Source: Chloroflexota bacterium (GTDB taxonomy: Bacteria; Chloroflexota; Anaerolineae; J102). From it: 64,000 nt of DNA. Under the pieces are notes generated by a model that was not told the origin of the DNA, did no database searches, and saw only the letters and a program-made list of their open reading frames with translations. The translations under genes were made by a program, and so were the position numbers. Location: the NCBI GenBank assembly GCA_029782215.1, contig JAKOVD010000178.1, forward strand, positions 62,001 to 126,000. Reading direction: 5' to 3'. This document shows positions 54,630 to 63,615 of the stretch, in pieces (position 1 is the stretch's first letter; every line of letters begins with the position of its first letter).

Positions 54630-55235
54630 CTATTCGCCGCTGCGGATGTCGTTGAGCGCTCCCTTACGATACTGTATCTCAGAGAAGATGGCAGTGCACT
54701 TGCTTCCTGTCGGCGCCTGGGCCGACAGGCCCGCACGCAGGTTGTCCAGGCTTCCGAGGCTGAAGTACCTGACCAGGCGCCAGAAATGGCCGTCGAGAGA
54801 GTAATGCAAGGCGATCGTCGGCGGCGTCACCGCCGCGCGAAGATAGACTTCTGTACCATCGACAGGGGCCGAGTTGCAGTCGTCGGAGGTTCCGAGCGTG
54901 ACGACCGAGACGATCGTGGGCTGTCCTTGCGGCGAGTACTCGAAGCACAGCTTGGCCCAGCGGTCCTCGCCGTCGCGGATCTGGATCACGCCGGCGTCGA
55001 AGGTTGAGGCGAAGTCCACCTTGACCCTGGCGCTGAACAGAAAGCTGTCATCCGGCGGCGTGAACAGCGCTACCGGCGCGTTGTCTTTGGGTGGGTGGCC
55101 GCCGGGATCGACAAACAGGTCGGTGAGCTCACCAGCGACCACGGTCAGGCTTTCGCCGGCCCCAAGGCTCCAGGTGAGGGGTTTGTTTGTCCAGTGAAAC
55201 TCCCCCGGAATGGACGGCAAGATGAAGGTATCCAA
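54630..55235 (-). CDS. DUF1349 family protein
   Basis: 201 residues from a TTG start at 55235 that has AAGGAG 8 bases upstream. The sequence FHWTNKPLTWSL, DSFLFSARVKVDF, AGVIQIRDGEDRWAKLCFEYSPQGQPTIVSVVT and YSLDGHFWRLVRYF match DUF1349, a concanavalin-like beta sandwich related to YybT/RegI-type proteins. Cytoplasmic, no signal peptide. Function not established. The upstream small ORF stops within the ribosome binding site region, so the two are probably co-translated. Confidence 0.82.
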   Translation of the reverse strand: MDTFILPSIPGEFHWTNKPLTWSLGAGESLTVVAGELTDLFVDPGGHPPKDNAPVALFTPPDDSFLFSARVKVDFASTFDAGVIQIRDGEDRWAKLCFEYSPQGQPTIVSVVTLGTSDDCNSAPVDGTEVYLRAAVTPPTIALHYSLDGHFWRLVRYFSLGSLDNLRAGLSAQAPTGSKCTAIFSEIQYRKGALNDIRSGE

Positions 55236-55247
55236 GGATGGTTCTCC

Positions 55248-55484
55248 TTATGGCGTGGCGCCGCCGGCACTGGCTTCAGTGGCGGCGTAGAGATTGGCAA
55301 CGGCGCAGAGCCGCCGCTCACCCACATGCCCGGGGCCGCCTTCGGCGCTGAATACCGGCACATCGAGCTGATGTTCGGCGCTGCCGTCTTCTGTGCCTGT
55401 CGCGTCACCTGGTGCAAGCCCCCAGCGCGCCGCATTGGCGGCAGCCACCAAACGCCTCACTTCCGACAGCGGCAAGTCATTCAT
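55248..55484 (-). CDS. Small hypothetical protein
   Basis: A 78-residue ORF starting MNDLPLSEVRRLVAAANAARWGLAPG, ending at 55248 just 12 bases before the DUF1349 start. I do not recognise it. It is alanine-rich with an amphipathic helical start and a LCAVANLYAATEA end. Tight spacing to the next gene and codon use like its neighbours support translation. The track's longer version begins inside the end of the NTPase gene. Confidence 0.45.
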   Translation of the reverse strand: MNDLPLSEVRRLVAAANAARWGLAPGDATGTEDGSAEHQLDVPVFSAEGGPGHVGERRLCAVANLYAATEASAGGATP

Positions 55485-55539
55485 GGATGCGCCTGTTCTC
55501 CTCACAGGCCATTGGGGCTCTGGATGTCTCGAACTCCCG

Positions 55540-56091
55540 TCAGGCATCTGCCAAGATCGAGCAGATCTCCTCGGGGAGCTTTTCGCGATTGTGCATCGTC
55601 ACCTGCCTGATGGCAACCCTGGGATGGGCCTTGACGGCGTCCGCAAAGCGATAGGGACGCTCGACAATCGTGCCGACAAGGGGAACGCTTGGGTCATCAA
55701 GCATCTGCAGAACCGTATCGCAGAATCGAGCCGAGAATATCTCCATAGGCCCGATTTCGTCAACTAGGACGATCTTGTGGTCTTCCAGGGCCTGAAGCAT
55801 TGAAGGGATGGCTATCTGTTCGATAGCGTCAATATTCACGCGATAAGCGCCGACCAGCACTTGTTTGGCAAAGTTGGCGTCTGGTCCTGTTGTCGCCAAC
55901 AAACCTGTTTCGCCTCTAAGGGTCACGATCTCAAACCCGGTGCGCCTGCCTGCCGCTCTGACCTCGCGCGTGTAGAACCCCTGCAAGCGGCTCGAGGTCA
56001 GGGCAACGATCTTCCTGATCACCGTTGACTTGCCGATTCCAGGTGGCCCCGTCAGAAGGATCGCTGGCTTCGTACTCATCGCCGCCATCAT
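55540..56091 (-). CDS. NTPase of the THEP1 family
   Basis: 183 residues. Walker A reads GPPGIGKST (residues 15-23), Walker B is KIVLVDEIGPMEIFS near residue 108, and GTIVERPYRFADAVK a later switch region. THEP1-family proteins are nucleoside-triphosphatases with cation-independent or broad NTP specificity. Three ATGs (56091, 56088, 56079) are possible starts. It is divergent from ybaK and heads the minus-strand group. Confidence 0.87.
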   Translation of the reverse strand: MMAAMSTKPAILLTGPPGIGKSTVIRKIVALTSSRLQGFYTREVRAAGRRTGFEIVTLRGETGLLATTGPDANFAKQVLVGAYRVNIDAIEQIAIPSMLQALEDHKIVLVDEIGPMEIFSARFCDTVLQMLDDPSVPLVGTIVERPYRFADAVKAHPRVAIRQVTMHNREKLPEEICSILADA

Positions 56092-56328
56092 ACCACGTTG
56101 GCCATTCAGTCGATCGACCCCAAGTCACGGCGGCACTGTGTTCACGGCATCGGAATCGCCCGGCGAGGCGGCACGCCCGGCAGCGAGTCTGGCTGGCGCC
56201 GGTTGGCAACAGACCCGGCTGCCCGCATAATGTGGCGGGCAGGCTCGCTTGCCTGCCTCATGTTTCGATCATTGACCCTGTCTTGGTCCGAAACGTTCTT
56301 CCCACCTGTCGGCTTTTCCTTCCCGCCT

Positions 56329-56814
56329 ATGCACCCTGCCACCCACCCCACCGCCCTCCGCGTCCAGGAAGCGGGCCGCGCCCTGGGCCTGGATATCGAG
56401 GTCGTCGAGTTCGACGCCAGCACCCGCACCGCCGAGGATGCCGCCGCCGCCGTTGGCTGCCAGGTGGGCCAGATCGTCAAGTCCCTGGTCTTCCTGGTCG
56501 CCGGCAAGCCGGTGATCTGCCTGGTTTCGGGCAGCAACCGCCTGGACGAGCGGCTGCTGGCCCACTGGGCGAGCGTGGGACGCAAGCAGGTGCAGCGGGC
56601 TGACGCCGAAGTCGTGCGCAGCGCCACCGGCTATGCGATTGGCGGCGTCGCCCCGTTCGGCTATCCCGAGGCGCTGGTCGTGCTGTTCGACGAGGATTTC
56701 CTTACCTACGAGGTCATCTGGGCGGCGGCCGGTACGCCCAACGCCGTCTTTCGCACCACACCGCAGGCCCTGGCGGCAGCCACGCAAGCGGTTGTCACGA
56801 AGCTTGCAGGATGA
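56329..56814 (+). CDS. YbaK/EbsC-family aminoacyl-tRNA deacylase
   Basis: The homologous start is the ATG at 56329 (161 residues), not the track's 56098. GCQVGQIVKSLVFLVAGKPVICLVSGSNRLDERLL and GYAIGGVAPFGYPEALVVLFDEDFL are the YbaK motifs; the central Lys in VKSL is catalytic. These proteins hydrolyse mischarged tRNA, chiefly Cys- or Ala-tRNAPro. Its stop overlaps the acetyltransferase start. Confidence 0.87.
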   Translation: MHPATHPTALRVQEAGRALGLDIEVVEFDASTRTAEDAAAAVGCQVGQIVKSLVFLVAGKPVICLVSGSNRLDERLLAHWASVGRKQVQRADAEVVRSATGYAIGGVAPFGYPEALVVLFDEDFLTYEVIWAAAGTPNAVFRTTPQALAAATQAVVTKLAG

Positions 56815-57332
56815 AGGACGCCCCGACCCGGCGCCGTCACACCCCGCTGGCGTGCAGGTTGGCGACACTGGCGGAGATGCCGGCCATCAGTGCATTAGCC
56901 ATTCGCAGCTTCCAGCAGTCGATCGCGCCTCTATATGATGCGCTTGGCGTGGCGAACTTCCTGGCCTACGCCAGCAGCGCCGCCATGGAGGGGCGCTGGG
57001 GGCACGATCAGTTTGTGCTCGTCTCCGAGGATGCAGGACGCGCCCTGCTGGGTATGATCGAAGTGCGTGCGAACCGGCACATTTCGATGTTCTTCGTCGA
57101 TCCCGATCATTTTCGCCAGGGGGTGGGACGCACCCTCTTGACGCAGGCGATCGCCCTCATCCGGCAGCGCAACCCAACCCTGGAGGCGCTGACCGTGAAC
57201 GCCTCCCCAAACGCCGTCGGCGCCTACCGGCGCTTCGGCTTCCACTATGCGGCGCCGATGCAGCAAACCGACGGCATCCTGTATCGCCCGATGGTTCTGT
57301 ACCTGACAGACTGGCCAGGCGCCAGCGCCTGA
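56811..57332 (+). CDS. GNAT-family N-acetyltransferase
   Basis: 173 residues overlapping ybaK by 4 bases. The acetyl-CoA-binding motif A reads MFFVDPDHFRQGVGRTLLTQAIALIRQ (Q/R-x-x-G-x-G/A pattern RQGVGR), and LTVNASPNAVGAYRRFGFHYA is motif B. Many such proteins acetylate small molecules or protein N-termini; the substrate is not apparent. Context with a tRNA-proofreading enzyme is not informative. Confidence 0.86.
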   Translation: MKDAPTRRRHTPLACRLATLAEMPAISALAIRSFQQSIAPLYDALGVANFLAYASSAAMEGRWGHDQFVLVSEDAGRALLGMIEVRANRHISMFFVDPDHFRQGVGRTLLTQAIALIRQRNPTLEALTVNASPNAVGAYRRFGFHYAAPMQQTDGILYRPMVLYLTDWPGASA

Positions 57333-57512
57333 GGAAGCGGGGGGCCGGTAGTTTCCCGTCACCGGAGGCGCCGGCAGCCTGGATCATTTGAGTTGTCCCC
57401 TCGCATCAGGTGTGGGAAAATTCGCTGGTGCGCTTCCCGCCCTCGACCGGCAACGGGCGTTGGGAAGTCGCCAGCCTCTGCCTCCATTCATCTCCAACCG
57501 CGAGGTTTCCCG
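57333..57512. other. Gap before ilvD without a leader peptide
   Basis: I searched this 180-base gap for an attenuator like the one before ilvB. There is no branched-chain-rich ORF and no terminator with a T-tract. ilvD therefore seems to be controlled differently from the main operon. Confidence 0.45.
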
Positions 57513-59210
57513 ATGCCGAATCCGTCCAATGGCCACCGCCCCATGCGTTCTGACACGATCAAAAAGGGCGTTGAACGCGCCCCCCATCGCGCCCTCCTTC
57601 GCGCCACCGGCGTCAAGGAAGAGGATTTCGGTAAGCCCTTCATCGCCATTGCGAACAGTTATGTCGATATCATTCCGGGCCATGTCCACCTGGACAAGTT
57701 CGGCGAGATCGTCAAACAGGCCGTGCGCGAGGCGGGCGGCGTCCCCTTCCTGTTCAACACCATCGGCGTCGATGACGGCATTGCCATGGGGCACTTCGGC
57801 ATGAAGTACAGCCTTCCCAGCCGCGAGATCATCGCCGATGCGGTGGAGACGATGGTCAACGCCCACCAGTTCGATGCCATGATTTGCATCCCCAACTGTG
57901 ACAAGATCGTGCCAGGCATGCTGATGGCGGCGATGCGCTGCAACATCCCCACCATCTTCGTCTCCGGCGGCCCCATGTATGCCGGCAAGACCGAGGACGG
58001 CCAGTCCGTCGATCTGATCTCCGTGTTTGAGGGCGTGGGCTCCGTGGCGGCGGGCACCATGACCGAAGCCCGGCTCGCCGAGATCGAAAAGGTCGCTTGC
58101 CCCACCTGCGGCTCATGCTCGGGCATGTTCACCGCGAACAGCATGAACTGCCTGTGCGAAGCCCTGGGCATCGCCCTGCCCGGCAACGGCACCGCCATGG
58201 CGCTCAGCCCCGAACGCGAGGCCCTGGCCCGCCAGGCCGCACGCCAGATCATGTGGCTCCTGGAACAGGATGTGTGTCCGCTGGACATCGTCACGCCGGC
58301 CAGCCTCGACAACGCCATGGCGCTTGACGTGGCCATGGGCGGCAGCACGAACACCATTCTGCACGCCCTTGCCATCGCCCTCGAGGCGAAGCTCGATTAT
58401 CCCATCTCCCGCATCGACCAGGTCAGCCGACGCACGCCCAACATCTGCAAGGTTTCTCCCTCCAGCCAGTATCACGTCGAAGACGTGGCCAAGGCCGGCG
58501 GGATCAGCGCTATCCTCTATGAGTTGAGCAGCAAGCCCGGAGCGCTGAACCTTGACTGCATGACGGTCACAGGCAAGACACTGGGCGAGAACATCGCCGG
58601 CTGCGCCACCAGAGACCCTGACTGCATCCGCACCCTGGACAATGCCTATAGCGAGCAGGGCGGCCTGGCCATCCTGTTTGGCAACCTGGCGCCCGATGGC
58701 TGTGTGGTCAAGACGGCAGGCGTCAAGCCGGAGATGATGACGCATACCGGTCCTGCCATCATCTACGAGAGCCAGGAAGATGCCTGCGCCGGCATCCTGG
58801 CGGGCGAGGTACAGCCGGGAAACGTCGTCGTCATCCGCTACGAAGGTCCCAAGGGCGGTCCCGGCATGCAGGAAATGCTTTCCCCAACCAGCTACATTAT
58901 GGGTCGCGGCCTGGGCAACAGCGTGGCGCTGATCACCGACGGCCGCTTCAGCGGCGGTACGCGCGGCGCCTGCGTGGGCCACGTGAGCCCGGAGGCCGCG
59001 GCCGGAGGCCCCATCGCCCTGGTGCAGGCCGGCGATCTCGTGACCGTTGACATTCCCAACCGCCGCCTCGAGCTCCTCGTGGACGATGCCGAGCTGCAGC
59101 GGCGGCGGTCAGCCTGGCAGCCCCTCGTGCGCGAGGACCTGCCGCGCTATCTCAGCAAGTACGTTCGCATGGTGACCAGCGGCTCCCAGGGCGCCGTCCT
59201 CAGTTGGTAG
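57513..59210 (+). CDS. ilvD: Dihydroxy-acid dehydratase
   Basis: Start ATG 57513 ([29 protein letters not shown]), 565 residues, normal length. Fe-S ligands: Cys in [11 protein letters not shown] near residue 125 and [19 protein letters not shown] near 195. [14 protein letters not shown] and [24 protein letters not shown] are family signatures. It dehydrates the dihydroxy acids made by IlvC. It is separated from the rest of the pathway by 5 kb. GAGG lies 7 bases before the ATG. Confidence 0.96.
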   Translation: MPNPSNGHRPMRSDTIKKGVERAPHRALLRATGVKEEDFGKPFIAIANSYVDIIPGHVHLDKFGEIVKQAVREAGGVPFLFNTIGVDDGIAMGHFGMKYSLPSREIIADAVETMVNAHQFDAMICIPNCDKIVPGMLMAAMRCNIPTIFVSGGPMYAGKTEDGQSVDLISVFEGVGSVAAGTMTEARLAEIEKVACPTCGSCSGMFTANSMNCLCEALGIALPGNGTAMALSPEREALARQAARQIMWLLEQDVCPLDIVTPASLDNAMALDVAMGGSTNTILHALAIALEAKLDYPISRIDQVSRRTPNICKVSPSSQYHVEDVAKAGGISAILYELSSKPGALNLDCMTVTGKTLGENIAGCATRDPDCIRTLDNAYSEQGGLAILFGNLAPDGCVVKTAGVKPEMMTHTGPAIIYESQEDACAGILAGEVQPGNVVVIRYEGPKGGPGMQEMLSPTSYIMGRGLGNSVALITDGRFSGGTRGACVGHVSPEAAAGGPIALVQAGDLVTVDIPNRRLELLVDDAELQRRRSAWQPLVREDLPRYLSKYVRMVTSGSQGAVLSW

Positions 59211-59273
59211 CCCCGCTTGCCAGCGCCCCTTCCACCTTGTGCCCCTCTGCAAACCATCACGGAGAAGAATGCA

Positions 59274-59765
59274 ATGACCACCAAAGACCAGTATTCTGCT
59301 GACGAATGGCAGCTCCTGAAAGAAGTGCCCATGCTGATCGGTACCGCCGTCATGGCAGTCGGCGGACCTACCAAGAAGGAGGCGTGGACGCTTGTCCAGT
59401 CCGTTGCGGCTGCGGCCGAGGACTACCCCACCAATGATCTGATCCAGTCACTCCTGAGCCCGGCTGAGTGGGGCGAAGAGGTGCAGAAGCAGTTCACCAG
59501 CCAGTACCAGGGGCTGAGCGCCGAGGCCATCGCCTCCGACATCTTCGCCAAAGTTGGGCAGGCGCTGGGTGTCCTGGGGGCCAAGGCATCAAGCCAGGAA
59601 ACAGCCGACTACAAAGCCTGGGCCTATTCCGTGGGCGTCGCCGTGGCCAGGGCATCCAAGGAAGGCGGTTTCCTGGGCATGGGTGGCGAGCGCATCAGCG
59701 CAGCCGAGAAGGAAGCACTGAACAGCGTCGCCGAAGCCCTGGGCGTCGAGGCCCGCGGTCTTTAG
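59274..59765 (+). CDS. Conserved hypothetical helical protein
   Basis: The ATG at 59274 follows GGAGAAG and gives 163 residues. The sequence is mostly helical (EWQLLKEVPMLIGTAVMAVG, EAWTLVQSVAAAAEDYP). No cofactor motif or membrane segment. I do not recognise the family. It lies 63 bases after ilvD and before a deoxynucleoside kinase. It could be co-transcribed with ilvD. Confidence 0.7.
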   Translation: MTTKDQYSADEWQLLKEVPMLIGTAVMAVGGPTKKEAWTLVQSVAAAAEDYPTNDLIQSLLSPAEWGEEVQKQFTSQYQGLSAEAIASDIFAKVGQALGVLGAKASSQETADYKAWAYSVGVAVARASKEGGFLGMGGERISAAEKEALNSVAEALGVEARGL

Positions 59766-59810
59766 GCCCCGGCATCCCGGACCCTGAACGTCCGCCGTGC
59801 TCCTTCTGCT

Positions 59811-60449
59811 ATGACTAAGCGTTTCGTCCTCGTCGCTGGCAACATCGGCACCGGCAAGACTTCGGTCACGGAGCGCATCGGCGCCCGGCTCGGCTGGCAG
59901 ACCAGCTATGAGTCGGTGGCCGACAATCCCTACCTGGCCGATTTCTACGGCGACATGCGGCAGTGGTCGTTTCACCTGCAGATCTTCTTCCTGGGCCACC
60001 GCGCCCAACAGCACCTCGCCCTGGCGCAGAACCCTCAATCGGCCATTTCCGACCGCAGCATTTACGAGGACGCCCACATTTTCGCCCGCGCCCTGTTCGA
60101 GCTGGGCAACCTCAGCGAACGGGACTTCCTGGCGTACCGCAAGGTCTATGACCTGGTGGTCGCCAACCTGCCCCGTCCCGACCTTCTCCTGTTCCTGACC
60201 GCGCCCGTGGCGGTGCTTGAGAAACGCATCCACCGCCGCGGGCGGTCCATCGAAAGCGGGATCACGTCGGAGTACCTGGGCCTCCTCGATCGCTACTACG
60301 AGGAATGGCTGGAGACCTTCGACCTGTGCCCGGTCTTGACCATTCGTTCGCAGGACCTCGACTTCGTGCATAAGCCCCAGCACCTCGATATCGTGATCAA
60401 CCGTATCCAGGAGAGGCTGGCGGGGCGCGAGGACATGATCCTGACGTAG
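59811..60449 (+). CDS. Deoxynucleoside kinase
   Basis: 212 residues. The P-loop reads VLVAGNIGTGKTSVTERIG (residues 6-24). DRSIYEDAHIFA near residue 82 is the DRS motif typical of the dCK/dGK-type kinases, and RRGRSIESGI the LID arginines. It phosphorylates deoxyadenosine, deoxyguanosine or deoxycytidine for nucleotide salvage. Which one cannot be told here. Confidence 0.9.
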   Translation: MTKRFVLVAGNIGTGKTSVTERIGARLGWQTSYESVADNPYLADFYGDMRQWSFHLQIFFLGHRAQQHLALAQNPQSAISDRSIYEDAHIFARALFELGNLSERDFLAYRKVYDLVVANLPRPDLLLFLTAPVAVLEKRIHRRGRSIESGITSEYLGLLDRYYEEWLETFDLCPVLTIRSQDLDFVHKPQHLDIVINRIQERLAGREDMILT

Positions 60450-60465
60450 AGGCCAGCCACCAGAC

Positions 60466-60687
60466 GTGTCCAACCAACAGCTTGGACTTCTCATCGCCGG
60501 CGCCGGGCTGGTCGTGGTCCTGGTCGGTCTTGTGGTCTGGACCGGCGGCCTCTCCTGGTTTGGCCGGCTTCCCGGCGACATCCATATCGAGCGCGACAAC
60601 GTCACGATCTTCATTCCCATCACCTCGATGCTGCTCGTGTCGGTCGCACTTAGCCTGATCCTGGCGGTGGTGCGTAGAATCTTCTGA
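60466..60687 (+). CDS. DUF2905 membrane protein
   Basis: The GTG at 60466 gives 73 residues with two membrane helices (LGLLIAGAGLVVVLVGLVVWTGGLSWF and ITSMLLVSVALSLILAVV) around the signature GRLPGDIHIERDN. This is the DUF2905 family of small membrane proteins, of unknown role and often near nucleotide or recombination genes. 16 bases after the kinase. Confidence 0.85.
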   Translation: MSNQQLGLLIAGAGLVVVLVGLVVWTGGLSWFGRLPGDIHIERDNVTIFIPITSMLLVSVALSLILAVVRRIF

Positions 60688-60707
60688 ACGGCTAACTGCG
60701 CCACGAC

Positions 60708-60736
60708 TTGGTGCGGCCAGGCGAAGCCGTTACAAT
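60708..60736 (+). promoter_or_regulatory. Candidate promoter before the DUF3052-like gene
   Basis: TTGGTG (60708-60713), a 17-base spacer, TACAAT (60731-60736). The start codon at 60760 is 23 bases downstream. A short 5' leader is implied. It could serve the sigma factor gene as well. Confidence 0.5.
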
Positions 60737-60759
60737 AGGCGGTTCCAGGACGGCGACCA

Positions 60760-61155
60760 TTGAGCGACTCTGCACTGATCAAGAAGCTGCAACTCAAGCC
60801 GGGTATGCGTTTGCTGTTGTTGAACGCGCCCGAAGGCTACCGCGCCCGCCTTGGCGACCTCACCATCCATGAGACGCCCGACGGGTCTGGGTACGATTTC
60901 GTGCAGGTCTTTGCCGCCAACGCCTCCGACCTGACACGTCTTGCCGCCGTGGCCGTCCAGACGGCTAAACAAGATGGCATCCTTTGGCTCTGCTACCCCA
61001 AGCTGACCGGCGCCATCGCGAGCGACCTCTCCCGCGATCGGGTCTGGGCACTGGCTGCGCCGCTGGGCATCAGGCCCGTGGCGCAGGTGGCCGTCGACGA
61101 CACCTGGTCGGCGCTGCGTTTCCGGCCTTCGCAAGCAGGGGAACACCAGGCATGA
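60760..61155 (+). CDS. DUF3052-like small protein
   Basis: TTG start, 131 residues: MSDSALIKKLQLKPGMRLLLLNAPEGYRARL. The sequence LKPGMRLLLLNAP and DGILWLCYPKLTGAIASDLSRD resemble DUF3052 proteins, which are small alpha/beta proteins of unknown role. No cysteine or membrane segments. It ends 19 bases before the sigma factor gene and may be co-transcribed with it. Confidence 0.7.
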   Translation: MSDSALIKKLQLKPGMRLLLLNAPEGYRARLGDLTIHETPDGSGYDFVQVFAANASDLTRLAAVAVQTAKQDGILWLCYPKLTGAIASDLSRDRVWALAAPLGIRPVAQVAVDDTWSALRFRPSQAGEHQA

Positions 61156-61174
61156 GCGCCGGCAAAACCTGTTC

Positions 61175-61813
61175 ATGACTACCGAACGCAGCAACGAAGC
61201 CTGGATCGCCGACCTGAGGTCCGAAGGCGCCCGTCGCGACAACGCCATTCAGGCGCTTCTGGTCTGGTTGCGCCGCCGCCTGTTCTACTACCTGCAGGAG
61301 CGGAGCGACCTGCGCGACCTGGGCGAAGAAGAGCTGCAGCAGATGGCCGCCGACTTTGCCCAGGACAGCGTTCTGATCATCCTGCAGAAGCTTGACCAGT
61401 TTGAGGGGCGGAGCAAGTTCACGACCTGGGCGGCCAAGATCGCCGTTCACCAGGCCTTGGGCGAGCTGCGCCGGGCGCGCTGGCGTGATGTCTCTTTGGA
61501 CGCACTGACCGCGGACGGGCAGCCTGATTTCTCTTTCCTGGCCGCGGATGAGGCCACGCCCGAAGAAAGCACGGTGCGGCAGGCGGTGGTGGACACGGTG
61601 CTTGACGTGCTGGAGCATGAACTGAGTGACCGCCAGCGCAGCGCTCTGTATTCGCGCCTGGTGCTGGGGACACCTATCGAGCTCCTGGCGGAGCAGTTGG
61701 ATACCAACCCCAACGCCCTCTACAAACTCATGCACGATGCGCGCAAACGCCTCAAGAACAGACTGCGCGAGCGCGGCATCAGTCCGGAAGAGGTCCTTGC
61801 CACTTTCGCCTGA
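61175..61813 (+). CDS. RNA polymerase sigma factor, ECF-like
   Basis: 212 residues. Region 2 reads FEGRSKFTTWAAKIAVHQALGELRRARW near residue 70, with the polymerase-binding and -10-melting segments. Region 4 reads LSDRQRSALYSRLVLGTPIELLAEQLDTNPNALYKLMHDARKRLKNRL, a helix-turn-helix for -35 recognition. There is no region 1.1 or 3, so it is an extracytoplasmic-function type. The next gene encodes a zinc-finger protein that fits an anti-sigma factor. Confidence 0.88.
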   Translation: MTTERSNEAWIADLRSEGARRDNAIQALLVWLRRRLFYYLQERSDLRDLGEEELQQMAADFAQDSVLIILQKLDQFEGRSKFTTWAAKIAVHQALGELRRARWRDVSLDALTADGQPDFSFLAADEATPEESTVRQAVVDTVLDVLEHELSDRQRSALYSRLVLGTPIELLAEQLDTNPNALYKLMHDARKRLKNRLRERGISPEEVLATFA

Positions 61814-61871
61814 ACGGCGGCATCTATTAGCGTTTCGTAAGAATTCGCGCCGGCATGGCGTCGATCTTGTG

Positions 61872-62150
61872 ATGACCACCCCAAGCACACCCACCACCAC
61901 GCCTCGCCGGACAGAAGTTCTCGCCAAGCTCATGCGTATCCTGTCTCTGACCGAGGAGCGAGAGCTGTCGTGTCCTGAGGCCTTCCTCCTCGTCGACTAC
62001 TACACGGAGCTGGAGATGGAGGGGGAGAACGTGCATGGGCTGATGCCGCGGGTGGCGCATCACCTGCACCTCTGCGGCGAATGCTTCGAGGAATACGTGG
62101 CGGTGCGCCGCCTGCTCAGCATCCAGATCGAGGATGAGACGGAGGACTGA
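61872..62150 (+). CDS. Soluble zinc-finger anti-sigma-like protein
   Basis: The ATG at 61872 gives 92 residues. HHLHLCGECFEEYVAVRRLLS carries the H-x3-C-x2-C zinc pattern of anti-sigma (ZAS/zf-HC2) domains. Unlike most anti-sigma factors there is no membrane segment, so it would be cytoplasmic, like RsrA-type redox sensors. It lies 58 bases after the sigma gene and probably sequesters that sigma factor. Confidence 0.75.
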   Translation: MTTPSTPTTTPRRTEVLAKLMRILSLTEERELSCPEAFLLVDYYTELEMEGENVHGLMPRVAHHLHLCGECFEEYVAVRRLLSIQIEDETED

Positions 62151-62188
62151 GGCTTCGGGGCGGCCGGCCGGCGGCTCCTCTGGGCCTA

Positions 62189-62452
62189 TCAGGCGACGTC
62201 CGTGCGATCCAGGGCGGTGAGCAGCAGGCGGGACCGACCGGCAGCGACATACTCCAGGTAGCTGGCGTTGGCGGTGTGAAGCACGAGGGTGAAAGACTCC
62301 GCTGCTTCCACCTCCACCACCTGGCCTGCGCCCGTCTCTTTCCCGAGCGTCAGCACCCCCCACGGTGCCGTCCACTGGGCGCCAGGACCGGCTCCTTCAA
62401 GCCACACCTCGACCGTGCGACTCTCGTCGTTCACTTGCAGCGTTGCGGCCAT
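62189..62452 (-). CDS. Small hypothetical protein
   Basis: 87 residues on the minus strand between two plus-strand genes: MAATLQVNDESRTVEVWLEGAG. Beta-rich with no recognised domain. Start ATG 62452 is 38 bases from the SDR start, so divergent promoters would be needed. Coding use of the third position is consistent with a gene, but it could be spurious. Confidence 0.45.
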   Translation of the reverse strand: MAATLQVNDESRTVEVWLEGAGPGAQWTAPWGVLTLGKETGAGQVVEVEAAESFTLVLHTANASYLEYVAAGRSRLLLTALDRTDVA

Positions 62453-62490
62453 GCGCGTCTCAACGCTCGTCAGTTCTGTAGGCCATTGCG

Positions 62491-63222
62491 ATGGATTTGA
62501 AAGGCAAAACCGCTATCGTCACCGGCGGCGCCCACCGGGTGGGCCGGGCGCTCGTGCTGGCTCTCGCCGAAGCTGGCTGTAACATCCTGCTGTATTATAA
62601 CCGCTCGGGCGATGAGGCGGCCCAAACCGCCGCCGAAGCCCGGCAGTACGGCGTGCAGGTGCTCGCGCACCAGGCTGATCTGGCCCAGATCGAAGCCGTG
62701 GCGGCCCTGCCTGTGCTGGCGGCCGAACGCTTGGGTCCCGCCCAGATCCTGGTCAACAGCGCCGCCTCCTTCCCCAAAGACACCCTCGCTGATCTTACCC
62801 CCGAGGGTTGGGCCGCCAGCCTGCAGACCAACCTGCAGGCGCCTGTCTTCCTCACCCAGGCCTTCGTGCGCGCCCTGCCGGAAACGGCCGAGGGTGCGGT
62901 GGTCAACATCACGGACTGGCGCACGAGCCGGCCGTTTCGCACCCATCTCAGTTACATGGTGGCCAAGGGCGCCCTGGACACCTTCACGCTGACGGCCGCC
63001 CTCACCTTGGCACCGCGGGTGCGCGTCAATGCCATCGCCCTCGGCGCCATGCTGCCCCCGCCCGGCACCGATCAGGCCTATCTCGATGCCCTGATCGCCA
63101 CCATTCCCCTGGGGCATGCCGGCGGGACGGGCGTGATCGCCGGCACCCTGTTGTACTTGCTGCGCAATGACTTCGTCACCGGCGAGATCATCAGGCTCAA
63201 CGGCGGCGCTCACCTTAAGTAA
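62491..63222 (+). CDS. SDR-family pteridine reductase-like protein
   Basis: 243 residues. TGGAHRVGRALVLALAEAG is the SDR cofactor loop of PTR1/FolM-like enzymes (TGxxxRxG), NSAASF the structural motif, and YMVAKGALD the catalytic YxxxK. The gene lies 12 bases before folB and folK. It thus probably reduces dihydropteridines (a FolM-like or PTR1-like role) in folate or tetrahydromonapterin metabolism. Confidence 0.82.
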   Translation: MDLKGKTAIVTGGAHRVGRALVLALAEAGCNILLYYNRSGDEAAQTAAEARQYGVQVLAHQADLAQIEAVAALPVLAAERLGPAQILVNSAASFPKDTLADLTPEGWAASLQTNLQAPVFLTQAFVRALPETAEGAVVNITDWRTSRPFRTHLSYMVAKGALDTFTLTAALTLAPRVRVNAIALGAMLPPPGTDQAYLDALIATIPLGHAGGTGVIAGTLLYLLRNDFVTGEIIRLNGGAHLK

Positions 63223-63234
63223 CCGGATAGGAAC

Positions 63235-63615
63235 ATGGAACTCGACCGCGTCTTCATTCGCGACCTGATGGTGCGCGGCATCGTCGGCATCAACCCCGAG
63301 GAACGCACCAATCGCCAGGATGTCCTCATCAACGTCACCCTGTGGGCCGATACACGCCGCGCCGGCGCTAGCGACGACATCGCCGACGCCGTGAACTACC
63401 GGTCCGTCGCCAAGGCCATCATCCGCCACGTGGAAGAAGGCGAGCCAATGCTCGTGGAACGTCTTGTGGCCGAGATTGCCCGTCTCTGCTGCGAATGCGA
63501 CAGCCGCATTCAGACCGTCGAAGTCACGGTGGAGAAACCGGGCGCCCTGCGGTTTGCCCGTTCGGTAGGGGTCACCATTCATCGCACGCGCGCGGAAGCC
63601 TTGGGCCATGACTGA
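63235..63615 (+). CDS. folB: Dihydroneopterin aldolase
   Basis: 126 residues. VFIRDLMVRGIVGINPEERTNRQDVLINVTLW is the FolB N-terminus (GhGh-type), with the conserved Glu in GINPEER. The active Lys is in VTVEKPGALRFARSVGVTI near residue 100. It cleaves dihydroneopterin to 6-hydroxymethyl-dihydropterin. It overlaps folK by 8 bases. Confidence 0.95.
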   Translation: MELDRVFIRDLMVRGIVGINPEERTNRQDVLINVTLWADTRRAGASDDIADAVNYRSVAKAIIRHVEEGEPMLVERLVAEIARLCCECDSRIQTVEVTVEKPGALRFARSVGVTIHRTRAEALGHD

